From JAZNQN01 sp045656005 (GTDB lineage Bacteria; Bacillota; Clostridia; UMGS1883; UMGS1540): a stretch of DNA of 6,372 bases. The translations under genes were made by a program, and so were the position numbers. How positions within the stretch are numbered: position 1 is the first letter of the stretch; every line of letters begins with the position of its first letter. The DNA is taken from NCBI GenBank assembly GCA_045656005.1, contig JAZOQG010000045.1, forward strand, positions 1 to 6,372. The letters are read 5' to 3'. Positions 1 to 5,677 of the stretch are shown piece by piece. The notes beneath the pieces are model-generated. The model did no database searches, was not told the origin of the DNA, and saw only the letters and a list, made by a program, of their open reading frames with translations.

Positions 1-30
1 TTCATAAAGTAAATCCTTTAATTTCATCAT
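1..30 (-). CDS. Start of a third minus-strand operon gene, cut by the window edge
   Basis: Reading the minus strand from position 30, two consecutive ATG codons are followed by an open frame to the window edge, giving MMKLKDLLYE. The first ATG overlaps the TGA stop of the tail-like gene (ATGA arrangement), which is typical of translationally coupled genes in one operon. A purine-rich stretch (GAGGCTGAGG) just upstream could act as ribosome binding site. Ten codons are too few to identify the product. The reading rests only on the overlap and the open frame, so it is tentative. Confidence 0.4.
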   Translation of the reverse strand, partial: MMKLKDLLYE

Positions 31-1271
31 GCCTCAGCCTCAACCTTCACAATATTTTTAAGCCTTACCTCAGCTCTCCAGAAAACTCTGTGTCCCTCGG
101 CACCTGTAACTGTAATCCTTTTTGCACTATTTCCAAAAAATGAAAATTTATATGGCATTACTCCGCCTGCTTCTGTCTGCTTTTCTCTTGTAACAGTATC
201 GCCTAAAGACTGGATTACAGCAGCATTTACTTTGGCAATCATTCCGTTTACCTCAAAAGAAACTATGTTTCTGTCTGCAATAATTCCGTTTTGTTCTCTT
301 GCACCTGTAACAATAATTTCAATACTCATGCATGTGCCGTTAGGTATTATAATGCTTCCCTCGCTGTTTAAAAATTCCGACTCCACTATGGGCGTAAGCC
401 CCATAGAATTTCCGCCCGTTGTTATTCCGGTAAAAACCAGGACCTCGTCAAGCTTGTTTGAAAGTCCGTCTATGGCTGAAATGGGATGCTGAGCCTCTTC
501 ATCTCTTCCCGAAAGGGTAGTATGGCTTATCTTATTCATGTTTTCCGAAAGTGTGTCGATATCACCCGAAAGTGTGTCAAGCTCTCCCCTCAGTCCCGAA
601 ATAGCACTTATAGGATGCTGACCCTCCGCTTCGCGGTTTAAAAGCTCGTCGTGGTACATCGTACCGCTTCCGCCGTCAATTATAAGCTCCTCAATTTTTT
701 CATTTATGGTTTTTGAGTCGCTGTAGTAAATATCACTTCCGCTGTGCCTGTCAGCATCTCCGTTTATGTGCTGAAGGTACTGCACAAGACTTGCCTGCTT
801 CTCGTTTGTAACCTCTGAAAGTCCTATCTGCTCTTTTGTAACTGCGTGAGGATTTTCTTTATTTTCCCCATGAAGCAAAAATTCCTCTTTTGTTGCCTGC
901 TCCTCGTTTTTCAGATTCCCAAGCCCCACCTGCGCTGCCGTAACCGCGTGAGGATTTTCTTTATTTTCCGCATGAAGCAGAAATTCCTCTTTTGTTGCCT
1001 GCTCTTCATTTTTCACATTCGAAAGCCCCACCTGGCTCTTTGTTACACTATGAGGATTTTCACGGCTTTGTATGTGTAAATTGTTTTTTTCCTGCTCTTG
1101 CAAAAACTCCGTTTTCGTGGCTTGCTCCTCGTTTTTCAGATTTCCAAGCCCCACCTGGCTCTTTGTAACCGCATGAGGATTATCCTTGTCCTCCATGTGA
1201 ACCAAAACATCAGGTGTCAGCTCCAAAAAATTGTCAATGCCTTTTTTAAGGCTCTCCGAAACTGTAACCAT
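27..1271 (-). CDS. Phage tail-fibre-like repeat protein, 414 aa
   Basis: The protein is built like a phage tail or receptor-binding fibre. Residues 31-166 hold four copies of a 27-residue repeat beginning NPHAVTKSQVGL and ending NEEQATKEEFL (31-57, 72-98, 106-132, 140-166). NPH-VTK-QVGL motifs are familiar from tail proteins of Firmicutes phages. Residues 213-277 hold two copies of a second motif centred on QHPISAI (218-224, 261-267), joined by a heptad-like stretch that may form a trimeric coiled coil. Residues 280-414 are predicted beta-rich and end in an ITVTGAEGHRVFWRAEVRL segment, like the C-terminal domains of many tail fibres. There is no signal peptide or membrane segment. The ATG at 1271 shares its A with the TAA of the upstream gene, and AAGGAG lies at 1279-1284, so the start is well supported. 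The family resemblance is from memory. Whether the protein still works in a virion, a tailocin or something domesticated cannot be seen. Confidence 0.8.
   Translation of the reverse strand: MVTVSESLKKGIDNFLELTPDVLVHMEDKDNPHAVTKSQVGLGNLKNEEQATKTEFLQEQEKNNLHIQSRENPHSVTKSQVGLSNVKNEEQATKEEFLLHAENKENPHAVTAAQVGLGNLKNEEQATKEEFLLHGENKENPHAVTKEQIGLSEVTNEKQASLVQYLQHINGDADRHSGSDIYYSDSKTINEKIEELIIDGGSGTMYHDELLNREAEGQHPISAISGLRGELDTLSGDIDTLSENMNKISHTTLSGRDEEAQHPISAIDGLSNKLDEVLVFTGITTGGNSMGLTPIVESEFLNSEGSIIIPNGTCMSIEIIVTGAREQNGIIADRNIVSFEVNGMIAKVNAAVIQSLGDTVTREKQTEAGGVMPYKFSFFGNSAKRITVTGAEGHRVFWRAEVRLKNIVKVEAEA
774..1181 (-). repeat. Four in-frame repeats inside the tail-like gene
   Basis: The four 27-residue repeats lie at 1101-1181, 978-1058, 876-956 and 774-854. 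The last three start exactly 102 bases (34 codons) apart, and the first interval is 123 bases. Copies two and three are close even at the DNA level: GAGGATTTTCTTTATTTTCC occurs identically at 848-867 and 950-969, and the match continues with scattered substitutions into the following bases. This points to recent tandem duplication with copy number free to change by recombination. The fourth copy (774-854) is the most diverged (SEVTNEKQASLVQYL). Confidence 0.85.
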
Positions 1272-1645
1272 TATTTCTCTCCTTCCTCAATTACTGAAAT
1301 ATTAACCTCCATGCTCTCCTCTTTTTCGCATTCCCCCTTGTCACTCCAACCGTAGTTGGATTTTAAGTAGAATAAAATTGCACTTTGCCCCTTTTCCTTT
1401 GTGAAGAGTAAGTTTTCCATAAACTCCTCAATTCTCACATCGGCAAGACGCATAACGCGGGAAAATTTTTCTCTTTTCGTGTCAAACTCACCGCTGCAAA
1501 GTTTTAAAAAATCGTCTTTGCAAAGCCCTAAGTAGACGGCCAGAGAAATTTTTGTAGCAACTTTTTCTTCCTCACGGCACATTTCGAAAAAAGCGTCAAT
1601 TTCCTTTTGAAGTGAGCTTTCGGTCTTCCACTTTGATTTTTTCAA
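1271..1645 (-). CDS. Terminase small subunit-like protein (gp3-type DNA packaging family), 124 aa
   Basis: In phages, terminase small subunits bind DNA at the packaging site and hand it to the large terminase ATPase/nuclease. The layout matches the gp3-type family as I remember it. An N-terminal helix, KWKTESSLQKEIDAFFEMC (5-23), is followed by a helix-turn-helix-like stretch around ISLAVYLGLCKDDFLKL (33-49), a helical segment RVMRLADVRIEEFMENLL (63-80), and the hallmark ending FYLKSNYGWSDK (92-103), which corresponds to the family's LKNNFGWKDK. The 15-20 residue acidic tail is not conserved. The start is TTG at 1645, because an ATG in the same frame at 1672 meets a TGA after six codons and the next internal Met (22) would delete the first helix. 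AAGGGG lies just upstream. The stop overlaps the next start (TAATG). No large terminase follows, so the protein may have been recruited to another role. Confidence 0.7.
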   Translation of the reverse strand: MKKSKWKTESSLQKEIDAFFEMCREEEKVATKISLAVYLGLCKDDFLKLCSGEFDTKREKFSRVMRLADVRIEEFMENLLFTKEKGQSAILFYLKSNYGWSDKGECEKEESMEVNISVIEEGEK

Positions 1646-1814
1646 AGCCTCTCACCCCTTTCCGAAACCCATATTACCATAAAGCCACCCTGACATTTAA
1701 TGGCATCTTTTTAAAAAACAAAAATTTTTTGGAACTTTTTTTGTAGCAATTCGTCAAAATATGTGATACAATTAAAAAACTCCCGTTATTTAGTGTCAGA
1801 AAATGCAAACTACA

Positions 1815-1952
1815 GTTTTTATAAAATTTTCTTTTGATTGACGCAAAATTGCCAATAACCTTTACCGCTGCTGAATTGGCAATTTTAGATGTGCATGTCG
1901 CTATGTGCGACATTCTCATCGGCGACATAAAGAAAAAAAATTTTATAAAAAC
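1815..1952. repeat. Nested inverted repeat, possible MITE-like element or structured RNA
   Basis: The outer arms are a perfect 16-bp inverted repeat, 1815-1830 against 1937-1952 (GTTTTTATAAAATTTT and its complement). Inside are a perfect 12-bp stem, AAAATTGCCAAT (1845-1856) with ATTGGCAATTTT (1875-1886) and an 18-base loop, and a 7-bp stem, ATGTCGC (1895-1901) with GCGACAT (1907-1913). A second GCGACAT at 1922-1928 offers an alternative partner. Nested pairing of this quality is unlikely by chance even in AT-rich DNA. No transposase is present, and no target-site duplication was identified. Confidence 0.6.
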
Positions 1953-1995
1953 AAAACTCGTAAACTTTTCATAGAGTTCTCTTAAAACGTTCACG

Positions 1996-2072
1996 CCCCT
2001 GCGAGGCCGTTTAGGGGTTGAAGGGGGATTCGGAACCCCCTTCGTTTTGGTGACTTTTGCGCCAAAAGTCAC
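1996..2072. repeat. Tandem strong hairpins, probably part of a dispersed repeat
   Basis: Three self-complementary pairs lie side by side. CCCCT (1996-2000) pairs with AGGGG (2013-2017). GAAGGGGG (2020-2027) pairs with CCCCCTTC (2036-2043) around an 8-base loop, followed by GTTTT. GTGACTTTTG (2050-2059) pairs perfectly with CAAAAGTCAC (2063-2072) around a 3-base loop. The middle one read rightward resembles an intrinsic terminator, but no plus-strand gene lies upstream of it. I recall similar strings scattered in genomes of related Clostridia, which I could not check here. Confidence 0.6.
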
Positions 2073-2078
2073 ACCTCG

Positions 2079-2109
2079 TTGAGAATAATAAAAATAACGA
2101 GAGTATTAT
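2079..2109 (+). promoter_or_regulatory. Weak candidate promoter for the lipoprotein-MBOAT-DHHW operon
   Basis: TTGAGA (2079-2084) and TATTAT (2104-2109) resemble -35 and -10 boxes, but the 19-base spacer is longer than the preferred 17. A 6-bp inverted repeat, CTCGTT (2075-2080) with AACGAG (2096-2101), straddles the -35 and spacer and could be an operator. The region is AT-rich, so chance matches are easy. It is the best candidate between the hairpins and the gene start at 2131. Confidence 0.25.
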
Positions 2110-2130
2110 AAAAAAGAAAGGAAAACCAAT

Positions 2131-2742
2131 ATGAAAAAACTAATTATACTAATGCTCTCACTTACCCTTATTCTGACTGCATGCGGAAAAAGCGAAATAG
2201 CAGGAGATATCACACCCTCTCCCACCCCCGAGGTAACCGGGACCCCCGCACCCGAAAATGCAGAGGATAACAAAGAAGAAATTAAGGAAGAAATAAAAGA
2301 GGATAAAAAGGAAGAAACAAAAGAAACCGAAAAAACTCCCGAACCCCAGAAAACTCCTGCCCCCACCCCTGCACCTCAAAATCCTGATGAAGTTTTAGAA
2401 AAAATCTTGTCAGGTGTTGAAACCCCGAAATACGAACTTGTTCCGATAACTGCGGAAAACTTTTCATATATGATGTTTACAGATTACATTGAGGGTGCCA
2501 AAGGCTTTAGTGCAGACGCACTTATAAGCTCCACAGCACACTCTGTCTGCATCGTCTCCCTTCCTGAAGGCACAGATGTTTCTGCCTTTGCAAACCGTGT
2601 AAAACAAAACGCAGACCCCAGAAAATGGATTTGCGTTGAGGCTGAAAAGGTAGAAGTGGCAACAAAAGGCAATATGGTGCTTCTCGTTATGAGCGATAGC
2701 GCGACTACTGATAAAATTGTAAACAACTTTAAGTCGATATAA
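2131..2742 (+). CDS. Surface lipoprotein with Pro/Glu/Lys-rich linker and DUF4358-like domain, 203 aa
   Basis: A lipoprotein signal peptide is clear: MKK, a hydrophobic core (residues 4-15), then lipobox LTAC with the lipidated cysteine at 18. The mature protein would therefore be anchored on the outer face of the membrane. Residues 28-84 are a low-complexity linker with TPSPTPEVTGTPAPE, then alternating EEIKEEIKEDKK-type charge and a PAPTPAPQNP end, likely an extended spacer through the wall. Residues 85-203 form a compact domain containing FSADALISSTAHSVCIV (126-142) and DPRKWICVEAEKVEV (162-176). This looks like the clostridial DUF4358 family, an assignment made from memory. No catalytic motif is evident. 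AAAGGA lies 8 bases before the ATG. It is the first gene of an apparent operon with the MBOAT and DHHW genes, so an accessory or scaffold role in surface glycan acylation is a reasonable guess only. The last codons and stop overlap the first heptamer of the hairpin array. Confidence 0.85.
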   Translation: MKKLIILMLSLTLILTACGKSEIAGDITPSPTPEVTGTPAPENAEDNKEEIKEEIKEDKKEETKETEKTPEPQKTPAPTPAPQNPDEVLEKILSGVETPKYELVPITAENFSYMMFTDYIEGAKGFSADALISSTAHSVCIVSLPEGTDVSAFANRVKQNADPRKWICVEAEKVEVATKGNMVLLVMSDSATTDKIVNNFKSI

Positions 2743-2819
2743 TTCCTTCGGAATTTCGATATGCAACCCACGGTTGCTCGATATGTTTCTGCAAAACTCG
2801 ATATGTTGCCTTCGGCAAC
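2734..2819 (+). repeat. TCGATAT-hairpin array between lipoprotein and MBOAT genes
   Basis: Four exact TCGATAT heptamers start at 2734, 2756, 2778 and 2798. Each is followed by a different self-complementary segment: AATTCC-TTC-GGAATT (2741-2755), GCAACC-CAC-GGTTGC (2763-2777), GTTT-CTGCA-AAAC (2785-2797, shorter and weaker) and GTTGCC-TTC-GGCAAC (2805-2819). Linkers are constant and stems differ in sequence but stay paired, which suggests that structure matters rather than sequence. The first heptamer encodes the last Ser-Ile and part of the stop of the lipoprotein. The last hairpin ends four bases before the AGGAGG (2824-2829) of the MBOAT gene. It is not a CRISPR, because the constant unit is only 7 bases. 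Confidence 0.85.
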
Positions 2820-2840
2820 GAGTAGGAGGAAAATCAAAAA

Positions 2841-4223
2841 ATGCTTTTTTCAAGTGTATCATTTATCTATTTGTTCTTACCAATAGTGCTGATGATATAT
2901 TTCATCACACCAAGAAAACTTAAAAACGCAGTACTGCTTCTTTCGAGCCTCATGTTTTATTTTATGGGCGAGCCCGTGTATATTCTTTTGCTCATATTTT
3001 CCTCGGTGTCAGACTATCTGCATTCTCTGTTTATAGAAAAGTTGCGAGGCACTAAAAAAGCAAAATGGATACTTTTCTCCTCGATAGCAGTAAACCTTTT
3101 GATGCTTGGCTTTTTTAAGTATGCCGATTTCTTTATAGGGCTTGTAAACTCCGCCCTGGGCACAAATATACCCCTTTTAAATATTCCACTCCCCATTGGC
3201 ATCAGCTTTTTCACATTTCAGACAATGAGCTACTCGATAGATGTTTATAGAGGAGAAGTGCCTGCAAATAAAAATCTTCTTGATTTCGGCACATATGTCT
3301 GCCTTTTCCCTCAGCTTATTGCAGGTCCTATCGTAAGATATAAGGACGTTGCAAATGAGCTTAAAAGCCGAAAACACACCATAAAAAATGTGTCAGACGG
3401 CATAACAAGATTTACCATAGGTCTTGGTAAAAAAGTAATTATAGCAAATATGCTTGCGGAATTTACTGTGCACTTTCGCTCACTTTCCGCCCCCTCAACT
3501 CTCATTTACTGGTGCTATGCCATTTTCTATTTCCTGCAGGTTTACTTTGACTTTTCAGGCTATAGCGACATGGCAATAGGAATAGGAAAGATTTTAGGCT
3601 TTAACTTCCCTGAAAACTTTAACTATCCCATTATTTCAAAATCCCTTTCGGAGTTTTGGAGAAGATGGCATCAGACACTCGGCACATGGTTTCGCGACTA
3701 TGTCTATTTCCCTCTTGGCGGAAGCCGCGTCGGAAAAATCAAACTTATACGAAATCTTTTTATAGTTTGGCTTTTAACGGGACTTTGGCATGGAGCCGCG
3801 ATAAATTTCGTTTTGTGGGGACTTTTCTTTTTCGTAATGCTCTCACTTGAAAAACTTTTCCTCCAAAAAACACTTTCCCGCCTTCCGAAAATAATAAGCC
3901 ATTTTTATGCCATATTTTTTGTGCTTGTAAGTTTTGTAATTTTCGGTGCAGAAAACACATCTGTGCTTCTCTCCGATTTAAAAGGAATGTTTTCGGGAGA
4001 GCTTCCCTTTATAAACAGCGAAACCATCTACTATTTAAAAAGCTACCTTCCAATACTTTTGGTTGCAATACTCGGTGCTACCCCCGTCTGCAAACATTTT
4101 GCCTTGAAAGTAACTCGAAAAGCCCCATACCTTGAGCCTTTGTTTGTAACAGTAGTGCTCCTTATCTGCACCGCCCTTTTGGTAAACGGCTCATTTAACC
4201 CGTTTTTGTACTTCAGATTTTAA
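2841..4223 (+). CDS. MBOAT-family membrane O-acyltransferase (AlgI/DltB-like), 460 aa
   Basis: MBOAT proteins of the AlgI/DltB/PatA group move acyl groups, usually acetyl, across the membrane for attachment to extracellular polysaccharide, peptidoglycan or teichoic acid. The chain is polytopic, with about ten hydrophobic segments starting at residues 5-22. Family landmarks include LPIGISFFTFQTMSYSIDVY (117-136), LFPQLIAGPIVRY (155-167), YFDFSGYSDMAIGIGKILGF (235-254), and EFWRRWHQTLGTWFRDYVYF (271-290), including conserved His277. LTGLWHGA (312-319) carries the invariant catalytic His317. The length is near the usual 450-520 and both ends look intact. AGGAGG at 2824-2829 supports the ATG. The next gene starts 14 bases downstream. 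The exact glycan substrate and whether the group is acetyl cannot be read from sequence. DltB itself is less likely, since no dltA, dltC or dltD is adjacent. Confidence 0.93.
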   Translation: MLFSSVSFIYLFLPIVLMIYFITPRKLKNAVLLLSSLMFYFMGEPVYILLLIFSSVSDYLHSLFIEKLRGTKKAKWILFSSIAVNLLMLGFFKYADFFIGLVNSALGTNIPLLNIPLPIGISFFTFQTMSYSIDVYRGEVPANKNLLDFGTYVCLFPQLIAGPIVRYKDVANELKSRKHTIKNVSDGITRFTIGLGKKVIIANMLAEFTVHFRSLSAPSTLIYWCYAIFYFLQVYFDFSGYSDMAIGIGKILGFNFPENFNYPIISKSLSEFWRRWHQTLGTWFRDYVYFPLGGSRVGKIKLIRNLFIVWLLTGLWHGAAINFVLWGLFFFVMLSLEKLFLQKTLSRLPKIISHFYAIFFVLVSFVIFGAENTSVLLSDLKGMFSGELPFINSETIYYLKSYLPILLVAILGATPVCKHFALKVTRKAPYLEPLFVTVVLLICTALLVNGSFNPFLYFRF

Positions 4224-4237
4224 AGGAAGAAATTAAC

Positions 4238-5338
4238 ATGAAAAAAGATATTATAAACATCGCAATATTTTTTCTTATAATCTTTTCTCTGTCAGGAATG
4301 TGGCTCTTTGGCGAAAAAAACGAAGTAATAAAGGAAGAGCGAAGACTTTCAGCAAAAATGCCGGAAATATCCGAAATTTTTTCTGAGAGCTTTTCAGGGG
4401 ATTTCGAAGAGCATTTTCTCGATACCTTCCCAAAACGAAACACCTTCCGCCATATTGATGCCTCATTTCGCAAAAATGTAATGCTTCAAAGCGATGTAAA
4501 TAAAATTTATGAGGAAAAAGGACATCTTTCCAAAATCGAATATCCAATGAATGAAAAACAAATCCTTCACACAGCAAAAAAAATTGAAGAGATTTCCAAG
4601 ATGGCAGAAAATGTTTATTACTCGGTAATCCCCGATAAAAACTATTTTTTAAAGGGCGATAAATTAAGACCCCGAATAGATTATGAGAAACTTCTCTCTG
4701 TTTTGTCAGAAAATATTAAAAGTGCCGAATATATCGATATTTTCGACACACTCACAATTGATAATTACTATAAAACCGATACCCATTGGCGACAGGAATT
4801 GATACTCCCCACCGCAAATAAACTTTTAGAAAAAATGGGAAATGATGCACAACCCTCCCTTCTTTCAGATGTATCCTACGGCGGTTATATTCCAAAAGAA
4901 TATAAAAACTTTTATGGTGTTTATGCCATGCAGTCGGCATTTAACACTTCTCCCGAAACTCTGATAACACTTGAAAGCGAAAAAATAAATTCCTCAACTT
5001 ATGAAAGTATAGAACGCGAGGGCACATTCCCCATATACAGAAACGAAAAATTTGAAGGAAACGATAGCTATGATGTCTACCTCGGCGGAGCAGAGGCTCT
5101 CCTTCAAATTTCCCGCCCTCTCCAAAACGGAGAAAAAGAGAAAAAGCTCGTGCTTTTCCGCGATTCCTTCGGCTCGTCTATAGCCCCTCTCTTTCTCGAA
5201 AACTATAACCATATAACTTTGGTAGACCTTCGCTATATTTCATCAAAACTTCTCCCCGAATATGTTGACTTTGAAAACAGCGACACACTTTTTCTTTATA
5301 ATACACAAATAATAAACAACGGATATCTCCTCAAGTAA
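4238..5338 (+). CDS. DHHW-family protein (AlgJ/AlgX-like partner of the MBOAT), 366 aa
   Basis: The protein has one N-terminal membrane anchor (residues about 6-24) and an extracellular SGNH-hydrolase-like domain, as in AlgJ/AlgX and the clostridial DHHW family, which usually sit beside an MBOAT gene. The signature is KTDTHW (179-184), with Asp181 and His183 as the probable catalytic pair. The nucleophile is probably Ser310 in VLFRDSFGSS (305-314). VIPDKNYFLKGDKL (130-143) and DTFPKRNTFRHIDASFR (62-78) also fit the family. In alginate acetylation these proteins take the acetyl group delivered by AlgI and pass it to the polymer; a similar relay is inferred here. AGGAAG (4224-4229) precedes the ATG, and only 14 bases separate it from the MBOAT stop, so the two are surely co-transcribed. 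The domain appears complete. Confidence 0.88.
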   Translation: MKKDIINIAIFFLIIFSLSGMWLFGEKNEVIKEERRLSAKMPEISEIFSESFSGDFEEHFLDTFPKRNTFRHIDASFRKNVMLQSDVNKIYEEKGHLSKIEYPMNEKQILHTAKKIEEISKMAENVYYSVIPDKNYFLKGDKLRPRIDYEKLLSVLSENIKSAEYIDIFDTLTIDNYYKTDTHWRQELILPTANKLLEKMGNDAQPSLLSDVSYGGYIPKEYKNFYGVYAMQSAFNTSPETLITLESEKINSSTYESIEREGTFPIYRNEKFEGNDSYDVYLGGAEALLQISRPLQNGEKEKKLVLFRDSFGSSIAPLFLENYNHITLVDLRYISSKLLPEYVDFENSDTLFLYNTQIINNGYLLK

Positions 5339-5340
5339 TA

Positions 5341-5366
5341 CGGGCTGTGACAAAATGCACAGACCG
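5341..5366 (+). other. Imperfect hairpin directly after the operon's last stop codon
   Basis: CGGGCTGTG (5341-5349) pairs with CACAGACCG (5358-5366) with a single G/A mismatch and an 8-base loop. It starts two bases after the DHHW stop codon. No U-run follows, so it is not itself a terminator. It may protect the transcript's 3' end from exonucleases or simply be chance. Confidence 0.35.
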
Positions 5367-5426
5367 CAAAAAGCAAAGCTAAACAATTTTACAGTGTGTG
5401 CCTAATTCTAGTTAAATTGTCTGATG

Positions 5427-5460
5427 AAACCATTCGACACATCGAATGGTTTTCTCTTTT
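5427..5460 (+). terminator. Rho-independent terminator of the lipoprotein-MBOAT-DHHW operon
   Basis: AAACCATTCGA (5427-5437) pairs perfectly with TCGAATGGTTT (5442-5452) around a CACA loop, followed by the T-rich tract TTTTCTCTTTT (5450-5460). The A-run on the left side means that it could also act in the opposite direction. It lies 89 bases past the DHHW stop codon and before the ppiB promoter, closing the operon. Confidence 0.9.
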
Positions 5461-5473
5461 GTTGCTTTTTGCT

Positions 5474-5528
5474 ACGAACAAACTTCAACATCGCAGTATC
5501 TCATACAGCTTCGTTTCAGTTTGTTCGT
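5474..5528. repeat. 11-bp inverted repeat between terminator and ppiB promoter
   Basis: ACGAACAAACT (5474-5484) and AGTTTGTTCGT (5518-5528) are perfect complements separated by 33 bases. The pair lies in the otherwise featureless 5461-5582 stretch. It could be a distant operator, a hairpin in read-through RNA or a remnant. Nothing else in this 120-base stretch looks like a gene. Confidence 0.5.
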
Positions 5529-5582
5529 TCTGCACTATTTTCTCTTCGCACATAATATTCGCAAAAAATCTGCAAAAACTAC

Positions 5583-5611
5583 TTGACAAAAAATTAACAT
5601 AGTTTTATAAT
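5583..5611 (+). promoter_or_regulatory. Consensus sigma-A promoter for ppiB
   Basis: TTGACA (5583-5588) and TATAAT (5606-5611) are perfect -35 and -10 hexamers with the ideal 17-base spacer. Transcription would start near 5618, giving a leader of about 60 bases before the ATG at 5678. This implies strong constitutive expression. The promoter sits downstream of the terminator that closes the preceding operon, so ppiB is a separate unit. Confidence 0.92.
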
Positions 5612-5677
5612 ATATATTGGCGAAAGAGGGATATATAGCCTTCCCTTTTCTTCCACTCATTACGGAGGTATGTTTTT

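Larger units (their letters stand above)
1646..2130. other. Gene-free spacer rich in inverted repeats
   Basis: These 485 bases separate the divergent minus-strand and plus-strand gene groups. They include long A/T runs (about 1700-1745), a 16-bp inverted repeat enclosing two hairpins (1815-1952), and two strong hairpins (2020-2043, 2050-2072). A minus-strand open frame through 1674-2072 would begin with GTG inside a hairpin, has no ribosome binding site and translates the repeats, so I do not count it as a gene. I found no convincing promoter for the minus-strand operon. A TTGTAG (1741) with a loose TGATAC/TACAAT near 1764-1772 faces rightward but is weak. Confidence 0.7.

Noticed and set aside
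232..1355. Plus-strand open frames opposite the tail-like gene
   Set aside because: Short frames mirroring the repeats in antisense, without ribosome binding sites. The minus-strand frame is long, carries known motifs and has a good ribosome binding site.
2020..2048. Terminator of an upstream plus-strand gene
   Set aside because: The hairpin GAAGGGGG/CCCCCTTC followed by GTTTT looks like one, but no plus-strand gene lies to its left in the window. It is better explained as part of the repeat element.
1674..2072. Minus-strand open frame of 132 codons in the spacer
   Set aside because: It starts with GTG inside a perfect hairpin, has no ribosome binding site, and its translation just reads through several inverted repeats. 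Composition is low-complexity (runs of Phe and Lys).
2734..2819. CRISPR array
   Set aside because: The constant unit is only 7 bases and the spacers are short and self-complementary. CRISPR repeats are over 20 bases with non-palindromic spacers.
2106..2862. Several minus-strand open frames opposite the lipoprotein gene
   Set aside because: They are antisense shadows of the lipoprotein's Pro/Glu/Lys-rich linker and domain. Their translations are hydrophobic or cysteine-rich low-complexity sequence without start signals.
5396..5602. Plus-strand open frame of 68 codons after the DHHW gene
   Set aside because: It spans the intrinsic terminator and the -35 box of the ppiB promoter, and has no ribosome binding site or recognisable domain.
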